Source: Protaetiibacter mangrovi (GTDB lineage: Bacteria; Actinomycetota; Actinomycetes; Actinomycetales; Microbacteriaceae). From it: 64,000 nt of DNA. The notes beneath the pieces are model-generated. The model saw nothing but the letters and a program-made list of their open reading frames with translations. It was not told the DNA's origin and searched no databases. How positions within the stretch are numbered: position 1 is the stretch's first letter; each line of letters starts with the position of its first letter. Position numbers and translations under genes: made by a program. The stretch is from positions 693,441 through 757,440 of the forward strand of contig NZ_JANTHX010000007.1 of the NCBI RefSeq assembly GCF_024752305.1. The letters are read 5' to 3'. Below are positions 21,391 through 31,139 of the stretch, one piece after another.

Positions 21391-22378
21391 CCGACCCCTC
21401 CGGCGGGTGGGAGCGACCGAGTTGATGGTGCCCGCACTCGGCATCGGCACCGCGCCGCTCGGCTGGCTCTACGAGAGCGTCTCCGACGACGACGCGGTCG
21501 CGACGATCCGGGAGAGCGTGGCGCAGGGCATCGGCTACCTCGACACCGCGCCGCTCTACGGGCACGGCGTCGCGGAAGAACGGGTCGGCCGTGCGGTGCG
21601 CCCGTTCGCAGAACGTCCGATCATCTCCACCAAAGTCGGTCGCGTCGTGGTACCGGACGCGACCGCCCCCGAAGCCTTCCCCGGCGGACCGCACACCCGA
21701 CTGGTGGAGGCCTGGGACGCGGGGGGCGTGGAGCGCTCGCTGGACGACAGTCTGCGCCGGATGGGGGTCGACGCGGTCGACATCGTCTACGTCCACGACC
21801 CGCACCACGTCGAGGCGGAAGTGCACCGCAGCACGTGGCCGGCCCTGCGGGATCTGCGCGCCGCGGGCATCGTGTCGGCGATCGGGTTCGGGCTCAACGA
21901 CGTCGAGATGGCGCGGCGATTCGTCGATCGGCTCGACGTCGATGTCGTGATGATCGCCGGACGTTACAACCTGCTCGATACGACGGGCGCCGCACTCCTC
22001 GACGAGTGCCGGGAGGCGGGTACCTCGGTCGTTCCGGTAGGTGTGCTCAGCACCGGCATCCTCGCGAACGGCGACCCGGGTGGCCGCCACAAGTACAAGG
22101 CCGCTCCGTCCGAGATCGTCGAGAAGGTACGCGGGATCTCGGCGGTCTGCGCCGAGTACGAGACTCCGATATCCGCCGTCGCCCTGCAGTTCGCGCTCGC
22201 CCATCCCGCGGTGGCCTCGATCGTGGTCGGGATGAGGACACCAGACGAGGTGCGCGCCAATCGGGCGGCGGTGGACCACGACATTCCGTCGGAGTTGTGG
22301 GACGCCCTCAAGGAGCGGGAGCTGATCCCCGCGGAGCTGCCCACCGCCGCCCCCGCGAGCGAGGAACGAGGAGCGTGA
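21383..22378 (+). CDS. Aldo/keto reductase, L-fucose / D-threo-aldose 1-dehydrogenase-like
   Basis: TIM-barrel NAD(P)-dependent oxidoreductase of 331 residues. The catalytic tetrad is readable: Asp and Tyr in YLDTAPLYG, Lys in ISTKVGR and His in VYVHDPHH. The length and the form DTAPLYGHGVAEERVGRA resemble D-threo-aldose 1-dehydrogenases, which oxidise L-fucose at C1 to the lactone. I chose ATG at 21383 (MGDRPLRRVG), which overlaps the preceding stop by 8 bp exactly as the RraA-like gene does; ATG at 21350 is a possible longer start. It would feed the lactonase encoded at 16985. Substrate is inferred. Confidence 0.82.
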   Translation: MGDRPLRRVGATELMVPALGIGTAPLGWLYESVSDDDAVATIRESVAQGIGYLDTAPLYGHGVAEERVGRAVRPFAERPIISTKVGRVVVPDATAPEAFPGGPHTRLVEAWDAGGVERSLDDSLRRMGVDAVDIVYVHDPHHVEAEVHRSTWPALRDLRAAGIVSAIGFGLNDVEMARRFVDRLDVDVVMIAGRYNLLDTTGAALLDECREAGTSVVPVGVLSTGILANGDPGGRHKYKAAPSEIVEKVRGISAVCAEYETPISAVALQFALAHPAVASIVVGMRTPDEVRANRAAVDHDIPSELWDALKERELIPAELPTAAPASEERGA

Positions 22379-23634
22379 TGAGCGACCGACCGTGGCCGGC
22401 GCAGTTCGACCGGGACGGTCAGCGGGCCGCCTCCGGCAAGAACCCCGATCCCCGCGCGACCTTCCCGATCCGCCCGCGCCCCCTCGGGGAACGGCACGAA
22501 CTCGCCGACTACCTGGATCGAATCGGCCCGCTCGTGATGCGCGACCAGGGGCTCGCGCATCCCTACCTCGTGCCGGGCGCGGTCTACGACTCGCTCTGGA
22601 CATGGGACGCCTACTTCCTGGGGCTCGGTCTACTGCCCCAAGCCGAGACCCACTTCCGCGGCTCTCTGGAGAATCTGCTGGAGAACGTGCTCGACGACGG
22701 CCGGCCGCCGAGCCTGATCCGGGCGGACGGCACTGCGGAGCACGACCACGTCGCGCAGCCGCTTCACGCGCAGTGGGCGGTGTGCGCGTTCGAGGGCGAC
22801 GCCGATACCATCCGGGCCTGGTGGTCGACGCTGGTGTCGATCCGCGGCTTCTTCGATCGCACCACGCGCGACCGGTTCGGGCTGTACGCCTGGGTCGACG
22901 GCTCGGGCACCGGGATCGACAACGATCCGGCGATCTACGGTCGTCCGGGCAGTCGCGTCGCGCTGGTCGACATGAACTGCTTCCACTACCGCGAGCTGCG
23001 GGCGATGGCGCGACTCGCGGCCGTCGCCGACCCCGAGGTCGCACCCGAGTGGGAGGCGCGCGCCGAGGAGCTCCGTGACGCGATCAACACCTACATGTGG
23101 GACCGCAGCACCGAACGGTATTGCCACGTCGACCTGACCGAACCCACCTGGCGCACCTACCAGGAGATCACCTGGGCCGTGCAATTGCAGGGGCACACCT
23201 GGGCGTGTCTGTTCCCCCTGTGGGCGGGGGTCGCGACGGGCGAGCAGGCTGATCGCCTGATCCGCCGATACGTGCTCGACAGCGATGAGTTCCTGTCCGG
23301 TGTCGGCATCCGCTCCAGCGCGAAGAGCCAAGGCTTCTTCAACAACGTCGCCATGAGCAATCCCTCGAACTGGCAGGGACCGGTGTGGGGGCTCCCGACG
23401 TTCCTGGTCTGCTACGGGCTGGCGCGCTACGGCTACACCGCGGAGGCGGATCGCATCGCCGGTCGCCTCGTCGGAGTGATGTGCGACGACATCGTCGCGA
23501 ACGGCACCATCCACGAGTACTACGACTCGGAGACGGGCGCGCCCCTCATCAATCCCGACTTCATCAGCTGGAACATGCTCGGTCGCCGCATCCTCGCCGA
23601 TCTGCGGACGCACGTCGACCCGACGTCGATCTGA
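22378..23634 (+). CDS. GH63-like (alpha/alpha)6-barrel glycoside hydrolase
   Basis: Cytoplasmic protein of 418 residues with the helical-barrel features of GH63, trehalase and related hydrolases. These include YDSLWTWDAYFLGLGL near the N-terminus, the catalytic-acid region around DNDPAIYG, NPSNWQGPVWGLPTF and the C-terminal FISWNMLGRR. ATG at 22378 overlaps the AKR stop codon by one base; the longer in-frame reading upstream is inside the AKR gene. Known GH63 enzymes cleave alpha-glucosides or mannosylglycerate. It stands directly before the GH38 gene, which suggests a shared oligosaccharide substrate. Confidence 0.78.
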   Translation: MSDRPWPAQFDRDGQRAASGKNPDPRATFPIRPRPLGERHELADYLDRIGPLVMRDQGLAHPYLVPGAVYDSLWTWDAYFLGLGLLPQAETHFRGSLENLLENVLDDGRPPSLIRADGTAEHDHVAQPLHAQWAVCAFEGDADTIRAWWSTLVSIRGFFDRTTRDRFGLYAWVDGSGTGIDNDPAIYGRPGSRVALVDMNCFHYRELRAMARLAAVADPEVAPEWEARAEELRDAINTYMWDRSTERYCHVDLTEPTWRTYQEITWAVQLQGHTWACLFPLWAGVATGEQADRLIRRYVLDSDEFLSGVGIRSSAKSQGFFNNVAMSNPSNWQGPVWGLPTFLVCYGLARYGYTAEADRIAGRLVGVMCDDIVANGTIHEYYDSETGAPLINPDFISWNMLGRRILADLRTHVDPTSI

Positions 23635-23685
23635 CCCGGCGTCCCGTCCCGGCCGCCCCTCGAACGAACAGGAACGTCTTTCTCT

Positions 23686-26600
23686 ATGCACGACGAACGC
23701 AAGATCCTGGAACTGCGCATCCGCCGCATCCTCGTGGAGGTTCTGCGGCCCGCGGTGCACGCCCCCGCCCAGCGGTTGGAGGTCTCCGCCCACCATCTCG
23801 ACGGGGAGCCGGTGCCCGCGTCGGAGGCCCTCGCCCGCGACTTCACCCCGTTCCAGGTGGGGGATCCGTGGGGCAACGCCTGGGGGACGACCTGGTTCCG
23901 GATGACGGCGCGGCCGCCGGCGAGCTGGGCCGGCTCGGTGCTCGAAGCGGTGATCGATCTCGGATTCACCGAGGGTCGTCCCGGGATGAGCGCCGAGGGG
24001 CTCGCCTACTCGGCGGAGGGATCTCCGCTCAAAGGGCTGCATCCGACGAACCGGTGGCTCCGCCTCACGGACGACTACGACGGGTCGGCGGAGCTGACCT
24101 TCTTCCTCGAGGCCGCCGGCAATCCGCACATCGAAGACGGCCTCGCGGCGCGCGAACTCGGCGCCGGTCTCGGCGCGGCGCCGATCTATCGACTGGCGGT
24201 CGCCGATGTCGCGGTGTTCCACCAGGAGGTCGCCGAGCTCGTGCTCGACATCGAGGTGCTCAGCGAGCTCATGGGCGAGCTGGCGGAGGCGGACCCGCGC
24301 CGCTGGGACGTCCTCTACGCCCTCAACCGCGCCGTCGCCGCCGTCGACCTCGAGGATGTCGTGGGCAGTGCGACCGCGGCCCGCGCCGAACTGCGCGACG
24401 TGATGAGGTCTCCCGCCGTCGCGTCGGCCCACGTGCTCACCGCCGTCGGTCACGCGCACATCGACACGGCGTGGCTCTGGCCGCTGCGCGAGACCGAACG
24501 CAAGGCGGTGCGCACGGCCTCGAACGCGCTCGACCTGATGCGCCGCGATCCCTCGTTCGTGTTCGTGATGTCGCAGGCGCAGCAGCTCGCGTGGATCAAG
24601 CAGAACCAGCCACAGCTCTTCCGCGACCTGCAGGAGAAGGCCGCGGAGGGCCAGTTCGTCCCGGTCGCCGGGATGTGGGTGGAGTCGGACACGAATCTGC
24701 CCGGCGGTGAAGCCCTCGCGCGGCAGTTCGTACACGGCAAGCGATTCGTGATGGAGGAGTTCGGGACCGAGCCGCGCGGGGCGTGGCTGCCGGACTCGTT
24801 CGGTTACTCCGGCGCCCTCCCGCAGATCATGGCCCTGTCGGGTTCCGAGTGGTTCATGTCGCAGAAGATCTCGTGGAACCGCACCGACGTCTTCCCGCAC
24901 AGCACCTTCCTGTGGGAGGGGATCGACGGCACCCGGGTGTTCTCGCACATGCCGCCGGTCAACACCTACAACGGCAAGGTGACCGGCGAGGAGCTCGCCC
25001 GTGCCGTGCGCAACTTCCGGGAGAAGGGCAAGGCCCGGCATTCGCTGCTCCCGTTCGGGCACGGCAACGGCGGAGGAGGCCCGACCCGCGAGATGCTGGG
25101 CCGGGCACATCGCTTCGCCGACATCGAGGGCGCTCCGCGGGTGCGGATGGCGAGCCCGCAGCAGTTCTTCGACGACGCGGCGGCCGACCACGCGGATCCC
25201 CCGGTGTGGACCGGGGAGATGTACCTCGAGATGCACCGGGGCGTGTTCGCGTCGCATCTGTCGACGAAGCAGGGCAACCGTCGCGCGGAGCACCTGCTGC
25301 GAGCCGCCGAGATGTGGGCGACGACCGCAGCGGTCACGGCGGGCGCCCCGTATCCATACGACGATCTGGACGCCCTCTGGAAGCGGGTGCTGCTGTTCCA
25401 GTTCCATGACATCCTCCCGGGGTCGTCGATCGAGTGGGTGCACCGCGAGGTCGAGGAGGAGTACGCGGTGATCGCGGAGCGGCTCGAGGCGATGATCGCC
25501 GAATCCCTCCGTGTGCTCGCCGGCGAAGGAAACGTGCCCTTGGTGGCGCGGTCGGCCCCCCACGACGCGGCAGGCGCGACCTCGGCGGCGATCGACGCCG
25601 CGCCTCCGCGTGATGAGGCGGCGGTGACGATCGCGCCCCACGCGGGCGGCTACGTCCTCGACAACGGGATGCTGCGGGTGCGCATCGACGACGCCGGCCT
25701 CGTGCGGTCGGTCCTCCAAACGGCGACCGGACGTGAAGTGATCTCCCCGGAGTCGCCCGCGAACCTGCTCCAAGTGCATCCCGACGTTCCCGCGCAATGG
25801 GATGCGTGGGACATCGACCGCTACTACCGGGACTCGGTCGTCGAGCTCGACGCCGCGACCGAGGGGATGGAGCCGTTCGAGGACGGCGACCGGATCGGCA
25901 TCCGCGTGCGCCGCCGCCATCACCGCAGCACGTTCGTGCAGACGGTCGCGCTGCGTCCGGGCGCCGAGCGGGTCGAGTTCGGTCTCGACGTGGACTGGCA
26001 CGAGCGGCAGACCCTGGTGAAAGTGGCCTTCCCCTTCCCGTTGCGGGCGACGACCTCGAGCTCGGAGACCCAGTTCGGATTCATCGAGCGACCGATCCCC
26101 GAGAACACCAGTTGGGACTTCGAACGCTTCGAGATCTGTGCACACCGGTATCTGCAGATCCACGAGGGCGACGTCGGGGTCGCCCTGGTCAACGATTCGA
26201 CCTACGGGCACGACGTGCGACGGACGGTGTCGCCGGCCGGTACGACCACGACCGTGCATCTGACGATCCTGCGCGGGCCGACCTTCCCCGACCCGCGAGC
26301 TGACGAGGGCACGCACTCGCTGACCTATTGGCTCGTGCCCTCCGCGCACCCGGCCGACGCGGTCGCGGCCGGCTACGCGATCAACAGCCCGAATCGCCCC
26401 CTGACCGGGGCTGGTCCGGTGGGGCCCCTCGTCACCTCGCACAACCCTGCCGTCGTGGTCGAAGCGCTCAAGTTCGCCGATGACCGCAGCGGTGATCTGA
26501 TCGTGCGGCTGTACGAATCGACCGGAACCCGGCAGATGGCGAGTTTCGAGTGGGGGATCCCGGTCACGGAGGTCGTGGAGAACGATCTGCTCGAGCGTGA

Positions 26601-26688
26601 CGTCGACGGGCGCCGCGTGCTCGGCGGCGAACCGTTCGCGTTCCGGCCCTTCCAGATCGTCACCCTGCGGCTCCGTCGCGCGATTTAG
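23686..26688 (+). CDS. GH38 alpha-mannosidase
   Basis: Cytoplasmic alpha-mannosidase of 1000 residues, the usual size of class II bacterial GH38 enzymes. The zinc site begins with AVGHAHIDTAWLWP at about residue 252, and the nucleophile Asp lies in WLPDSFGYSGALPQ. The second half shows the C-terminal beta domains of the family (GYVLDNGMLRVRIDDAG and VRRRHHRSTFVQ). An N-terminal domain of about 240 residues with WGTTWFRM precedes the barrel. No signal peptide is present, so it acts on imported sugars. It ends the operon that begins at 17896, after a 51-bp gap with a weak aggaac ribosome site. Confidence 0.93.
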   Translation: MHDERKILELRIRRILVEVLRPAVHAPAQRLEVSAHHLDGEPVPASEALARDFTPFQVGDPWGNAWGTTWFRMTARPPASWAGSVLEAVIDLGFTEGRPGMSAEGLAYSAEGSPLKGLHPTNRWLRLTDDYDGSAELTFFLEAAGNPHIEDGLAARELGAGLGAAPIYRLAVADVAVFHQEVAELVLDIEVLSELMGELAEADPRRWDVLYALNRAVAAVDLEDVVGSATAARAELRDVMRSPAVASAHVLTAVGHAHIDTAWLWPLRETERKAVRTASNALDLMRRDPSFVFVMSQAQQLAWIKQNQPQLFRDLQEKAAEGQFVPVAGMWVESDTNLPGGEALARQFVHGKRFVMEEFGTEPRGAWLPDSFGYSGALPQIMALSGSEWFMSQKISWNRTDVFPHSTFLWEGIDGTRVFSHMPPVNTYNGKVTGEELARAVRNFREKGKARHSLLPFGHGNGGGGPTREMLGRAHRFADIEGAPRVRMASPQQFFDDAAADHADPPVWTGEMYLEMHRGVFASHLSTKQGNRRAEHLLRAAEMWATTAAVTAGAPYPYDDLDALWKRVLLFQFHDILPGSSIEWVHREVEEEYAVIAERLEAMIAESLRVLAGEGNVPLVARSAPHDAAGATSAAIDAAPPRDEAAVTIAPHAGGYVLDNGMLRVRIDDAGLVRSVLQTATGREVISPESPANLLQVHPDVPAQWDAWDIDRYYRDSVVELDAATEGMEPFEDGDRIGIRVRRRHHRSTFVQTVALRPGAERVEFGLDVDWHERQTLVKVAFPFPLRATTSSSETQFGFIERPIPENTSWDFERFEICAHRYLQIHEGDVGVALVNDSTYGHDVRRTVSPAGTTTTVHLTILRGPTFPDPRADEGTHSLTYWLVPSAHPADAVAAGYAINSPNRPLTGAGPVGPLVTSHNPAVVVEALKFADDRSGDLIVRLYESTGTRQMASFEWGIPVTEVVENDLLERDVDGRRVLGGEPFAFRPFQIVTLRLRRAI

Positions 26689-26728
26689 AGCCTCGAGTCT
26701 CCGCGCGCCGAGGCGACCACCGGACGGG

Positions 26729-26757
26729 GTTGATTCTGACTGTTCCCGAGACTACGT
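26729..26757 (+). promoter_or_regulatory. Promoter of the beta-helix protein gene
   Basis: TTGATT at 26729-26734 and TACGTT at 26752-26757 with 17-bp spacing. The predicted start near 26764 lies just before operator site 5. Confidence 0.6.
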
Positions 26758-26767
26758 TGTAAATCGC

Positions 26768-26784
26768 CTATCGATAAACGATTA
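26768..26784 (+). promoter_or_regulatory. Island operator site 5 (beta-helix gene)
   Basis: CTATCG-ATAAA-CGATTA, 14 bp before the start codon and directly after the predicted transcription start, as in sites 3 and 6. Confidence 0.65.
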
Positions 26785-26798
26785 ATGGGGATCGAGCG

Positions 26799-29700
26799 AT
26801 GAAGCTGAATCGACGTGCAGGGTTCGTTCTGGGGGGCGTCCTGGCGGCGGCCACGGTCATGACGACGGTCGGAGTGCCGATCTCGGCACAGGCGACGGGA
26901 AGCGAGGTCGTCGCCGCGGCGTCTGCGTCGGCGGAGACGGTGACCGGTGACTTCTACGTCGCCCCGGACGGCGACGATCTCGATCCCGGAACCGAGGCGG
27001 CGCCCTTCCTCACCCTCGAGCGGGCGCAGACGGCGGTTCGGGCGGCGATTGCCGGAGGCATGACCGACGACGTGGTGGTGGTGCTGCGCGGCGGCGTCTA
27101 CCGACCGTCGAGCACGCTGGTGTTCACGCCCGCGGACTCCGGACGCGACGGGCACCGGGTGCTGTGGCGCAACTACCCGGGTGAGCGTCCGGTGATCTCC
27201 GGTTCGATGCCCGTCACAGGCTGGGAGCCGTGGGGCGCGAACGGCATCTACCGGGCCTCGGTCGGGCTCGGCGCCGACCCGGTGTACGGACCGGACCTGC
27301 TCGCCGACGGCGGATTCGAGGAATCGGGCCTCGGCTGGGAGCTGGTCTACCCCGGCGGGGCCGCCAACAACGTCGGCAACCTGCTCGAGGTGAGTTCCGG
27401 CGAGGCCGCGGAGGGCGTGGCCAGTGCGCACATCGTGAAGATCGCGGGCCAGGCGGACGCCGCATTCACGCAGACCGTGGAGGTCGATCCCGCGGCGCTC
27501 TACCAGGTCGACCTCAAGGCACTGCTGCTCAGCGGTGCGATGGCGTATCGGCTGACCCAGCTCAACGCCGCCGGTCAGGTCCTCGGATTCACCAACATCA
27601 CGCTCGGCACCGAGTACGACACCTGGGTCGACCTCACCTCCACGATCGGTCCGGCATCCACCGCGCCGACGGTGGCCTGGCTGAACGGCGTCACGCAACT
27701 CCGAGTGGAACTGGAGACGCGCCTCGAGCCGGGGAGCACCTATCGCGCGGCGGCGGGTGAGGCGTACTACGACGACGTCTCCGTCGCACGGATCCTCAAC
27801 CCCGACGGCTACGTCGGTCCCGACTTCCACACCGTCTACGACGGGGAGGAGCGGGTGGTGGTCGCCCGCACCCCCAACGTCGACGATCGAGGGCGCAACC
27901 AGTACTTCCTGATCCCGGAGGGGATCCCGGTCGCCGATCGATTCCACTACGTGGGCGACGACGTTCCCATGGTCGACGATCCGAGCGGTCTGCAGACGAG
28001 TCTGTTCCCGAACGCGAACTGGAACGGCGGGCTCTACGACGTCAAGGACGTCGACTACGACGCGGGGATCGTGACGCTCGACACCCCGATCTACCTCAGC
28101 TCGATCGTGCGGGAGACCCGCTACTTCCTGCAGAACGACCTGTCGCTGCTCGACGCCGCGGGCGAGTACTACTTCGATCGCGACGAGGGGTACCTCTACT
28201 ACAAGCCGTCGGGCGCCATCGCCGACGCCGCTGTCGAGGTCCCGACCCTCACCCGGGTGATCGAAGTCCGGGGCGACTCCCCGACAACGCTCGCGCGGGA
28301 CATCACGTTCTCCGGACTCACCGTCATGAACTCGGACGCACCCGAGGAGATCTACCGCGTGCCGAACAACTACGTCGCCACGGAAACGAACCCGGATCCG
28401 GCGACCGTCTTCGTGAAGGATGCCGAGGGCATCGTCTTCGACGGTGGCCGGATCCTCAACTCCGGAGTCAACGGCATCAGCTTCAACGGAACGGCGATCG
28501 GATCCGCGATCCGGAACAGCGAGATCGCGAACACCGGGATGGCGGGTGTGCGGATCGCCGGGCCGGTGTATACGAGCTCCTACGTGAGCCGCGACAACGA
28601 CATCTCGAACAACGACATCCACGACTCCGGGCAGCTCGCCGTGCACGACGCACCCGGCATCTTCGTCAGCGACACCGGTGACCTCACTGTCAGTCACAAC
28701 CGGGTGGCGCACACCGCTCGCGGCGGGATCTCGGTGAACGGCAACCCTCCGCCGATCGGGCGCGAGATCGACGGCATCCTGGTCACCGCGGAGAACCAGG
28801 CAGACTTCGTGCATACCCTGAACGTGTCCGTCGACCACAACGACATCTCCGACGCGACATCCGACTGCTCGGACTGCGCGCCGATCTACCTCTGGGGCAT
28901 CAACGGCGGCGGGATGGAGGTGGTCCATAACTGGGTGCACCACAGCGGATTCCGCGCCTGGCCCGGGCTCAACCACGGCGTCGGCGGCGTCTACCTCGAC
29001 GGCAGCGATCTGAACTCCGATGTCCTCGTCGCCGACAACCTCTTCTCCAACCTGCAGAAGGCCGAAGACGGCTTCGACGGGTGGATCGACACCATGTTCG
29101 TCTCGAAGGCCCGAGCGAGATTCGACAACAACGTCCTCGTCGACTGCCCGAACACGCTCGGGGTGTTCTCCAACGGCACCGACATCTCGATCACTCACAA
29201 CGTCGTGCAGAACTGCGGACGCAACGCCTACGTCTCCGACGGCGGCGCCGCGGTCGCGATCGGTGACGCGGACCTGAACCTCTTCCTGGCCGAGGGCGGC
29301 GTTCCCGAGGTCGAGGGTGTCGTCGGGGCAGCCGACCTGAACGAGTGGATCGCGCAGGGACAGTTCGATCAGCAGTCGCTGATCGCCGACGCCGACTTCG
29401 TCGAGGACGGTATGCACCCGTATCAGATGGCGTACGACTCTCCCGCGCGGTCGCTGGACATCCACGACATCGACACGACTTCGATCGGCCTGGCCGCGGA
29501 TCATCCGTTCACCCGCGGGCAGCCGATGTCTCAGATCGCGCTCGGCACCGACCCGTCGGCCGGCGACGGCGCGGTACGAGTGGGCGTCGGCGAGTCGGTC
29601 GCGCTGACCGTCCTCGCTCGCGATGCCGACGGGTTCGTGGTCGATCCCGACTCCCTCGAATACGGGTCCGACACCCCGTCGGTCGCCACGGTGTCGGCGT

Positions 29701-31064
29701 CCGGCGTCGTCACCGGTGCGGGGGCCGGTCTCGCCGAGATCACGGCGACGGCCACACGCGACGGCGCCACCCTCGTCCGTCATGCGAGCGTGCTCGTGGA
29801 TTTCGACACGGCTCTGCGTCGGGGGGTCCTACCCGGGCATCCCGTCGACCTGCTCCCGGAACTCCTGGCGCGTCTGGGTGTCGACCCGGGATCGGCGGAG
29901 GTCGGCTACTGCGATGTCGACGACTCGATCGTCACCGTCGACAGCGACGCCGGCGCGTGCACCGCTCCGTCTCCCGCGACACGGCTGGAACTCACCGGCG
30001 TCGAGTTCGGATCGACCGCGATCGACGTGCGTGTCCGAGAAGGCGACGACGTCATCCGACTCCTGCTGCTCGTGGAGGTCGTCCAGGATCGCCTCGCGTC
30101 GGTGTCGGTCGACCTCCCCGAGCGGGTGTCGGCGGGAACGAGCGCCCCGCTGGACCTGAGCGCGTCGCTGCTGAGCGGGGCCGACTTGGATCTGAGCGCT
30201 GCCGAGGTCGAGTACCTGTCCTCGGATGCCGGCGTCGCGACCGTCTCCGCCGACGGAGTGGTCTCAGTGCTCACGGTCGGCACCGTGACGGTCACCGCCC
30301 GGGTGACGTACGACGGGGTTTCGGTCGACGGAATCACGACCATCCGTAACCGGGATGCCCGCGCCCGGACCGACGGCGGCGACTACGACGCCAAGAGTTA
30401 CCCTGTGCTCGACCTCAACGGGACCCAGATCAAGAACACCGGGCTCGGCGGATGGGCCGAGTACCGCAATGTCGACTTCGGGACCGGGGTGGACAGGGTC
30501 GACGTCGAGATCGGCGTGAACGCGAACAATGCCGGTCGTGCCGTCGAGTTCCGGCTCGACGCCGCCGACGGTCCCCTGATCGGCACCCTCACGGTCGCCA
30601 ACACCGGAACCTTCAACGTCTACACGACGCAGTCGACCGAGATCGGCGGCGTGCGCGGTGTGCACGATCTGTACCTGGTCTTCCCGGGAACCGGGATCAC
30701 CGCCGGGAACCTGCGCGCGTTCACGTTCGTCGGCGGAGTCCTCGACCACGTCGCGCCGGTCATCTCGACCGATCTGGAGGACGGTCAGTTCGTGGCCGGC
30801 ACCCAGGATGTGCGCGTGACCGTCGTCGAGGAGAATCCCCTCGCGTACCACGCGCAGCTCTATACCCGGGACGGGGTGGCGGTTCCGGGCATCGCAGCCT
30901 ATGCGTACAAGCCGCAGAGCGGTGAGCTCGTGATCCCGGAGGTCGATTGGGACGAGCTGCCGGACGGCAGCTACTACCTCCAGATGACCGCGCGCGACCA
31001 AGCCGACAACGTGTCGACGTCCCGGGTGGTCCTGCGCAGGGACAGCAGCCGGCCGTCGAGGTGA
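26799..31064 (+). CDS. Secreted multidomain right-handed beta-helix protein (GH141-like) with carbohydrate-binding modules
   Basis: Exported protein of 1421 residues; the signal peptide ends near residue 31 (GVPISAQA). A FYVAPDGDD...APFLTLERA start and a long parallel beta-helix (to about 920) with GVNGISFNGTAIGSAIRNSE-type turns resemble GH141, whose founding member is an alpha-L-fucosidase. Residues about 163-330 form a galactose-binding-like insert (LLADGGFEESGLGWEL). Two Ig-like segments follow (about 925-1005 and 1097-1185), then a CBM6-like module (about 1187-1310, GLGGWAEYRNVDFGTGVDRV) and a C-terminal Ig-like domain. No anchor or sorting signal is seen, so it is probably released. It is the only clearly exported enzyme of the island and would cut the polymer outside. 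Catalytic residues were not assigned. Confidence 0.82.
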   Translation: MKLNRRAGFVLGGVLAAATVMTTVGVPISAQATGSEVVAAASASAETVTGDFYVAPDGDDLDPGTEAAPFLTLERAQTAVRAAIAGGMTDDVVVVLRGGVYRPSSTLVFTPADSGRDGHRVLWRNYPGERPVISGSMPVTGWEPWGANGIYRASVGLGADPVYGPDLLADGGFEESGLGWELVYPGGAANNVGNLLEVSSGEAAEGVASAHIVKIAGQADAAFTQTVEVDPAALYQVDLKALLLSGAMAYRLTQLNAAGQVLGFTNITLGTEYDTWVDLTSTIGPASTAPTVAWLNGVTQLRVELETRLEPGSTYRAAAGEAYYDDVSVARILNPDGYVGPDFHTVYDGEERVVVARTPNVDDRGRNQYFLIPEGIPVADRFHYVGDDVPMVDDPSGLQTSLFPNANWNGGLYDVKDVDYDAGIVTLDTPIYLSSIVRETRYFLQNDLSLLDAAGEYYFDRDEGYLYYKPSGAIADAAVEVPTLTRVIEVRGDSPTTLARDITFSGLTVMNSDAPEEIYRVPNNYVATETNPDPATVFVKDAEGIVFDGGRILNSGVNGISFNGTAIGSAIRNSEIANTGMAGVRIAGPVYTSSYVSRDNDISNNDIHDSGQLAVHDAPGIFVSDTGDLTVSHNRVAHTARGGISVNGNPPPIGREIDGILVTAENQADFVHTLNVSVDHNDISDATSDCSDCAPIYLWGINGGGMEVVHNWVHHSGFRAWPGLNHGVGGVYLDGSDLNSDVLVADNLFSNLQKAEDGFDGWIDTMFVSKARARFDNNVLVDCPNTLGVFSNGTDISITHNVVQNCGRNAYVSDGGAAVAIGDADLNLFLAEGGVPEVEGVVGAADLNEWIAQGQFDQQSLIADADFVEDGMHPYQMAYDSPARSLDIHDIDTTSIGLAADHPFTRGQPMSQIALGTDPSAGDGAVRVGVGESVALTVLARDADGFVVDPDSLEYGSDTPSVATVSASGVVTGAGAGLAEITATATRDGATLVRHASVLVDFDTALRRGVLPGHPVDLLPELLARLGVDPGSAEVGYCDVDDSIVTVDSDAGACTAPSPATRLELTGVEFGSTAIDVRVREGDDVIRLLLLVEVVQDRLASVSVDLPERVSAGTSAPLDLSASLLSGADLDLSAAEVEYLSSDAGVATVSADGVVSVLTVGTVTVTARVTYDGVSVDGITTIRNRDARARTDGGDYDAKSYPVLDLNGTQIKNTGLGGWAEYRNVDFGTGVDRVDVEIGVNANNAGRAVEFRLDAADGPLIGTLTVANTGTFNVYTTQSTEIGGVRGVHDLYLVFPGTGITAGNLRAFTFVGGVLDHVAPVISTDLEDGQFVAGTQDVRVTVVEENPLAYHAQLYTRDGVAVPGIAAYAYKPQSGELVIPEVDWDELPDGSYYLQMTARDQADNVSTSRVVLRRDSSRPSR

Positions 31065-31139
31065 CCGACATCGTCCTCCGTCACAGCAGGTGGATCTGAG
31101 CGATCGGGACGCCGCCTGAACGCCCATCCGGCGAACGAG

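Noticed and set aside
22630..26442. Open frame of 1270 codons antisense to the GH63-like and GH38 genes
   Set aside because: It is a mirror of the strong third-position GC bias of the plus-strand genes. It has no recognisable domain, no ribosome site, and the opposite strand carries clear glycosidase motifs.
26685..29783. Open frame of 1032 codons antisense to the beta-helix protein gene
   Set aside because: Same cause: the product is a low-complexity Val/Asp/Arg-rich string without domains, opposite a gene with signal peptide and known domains.
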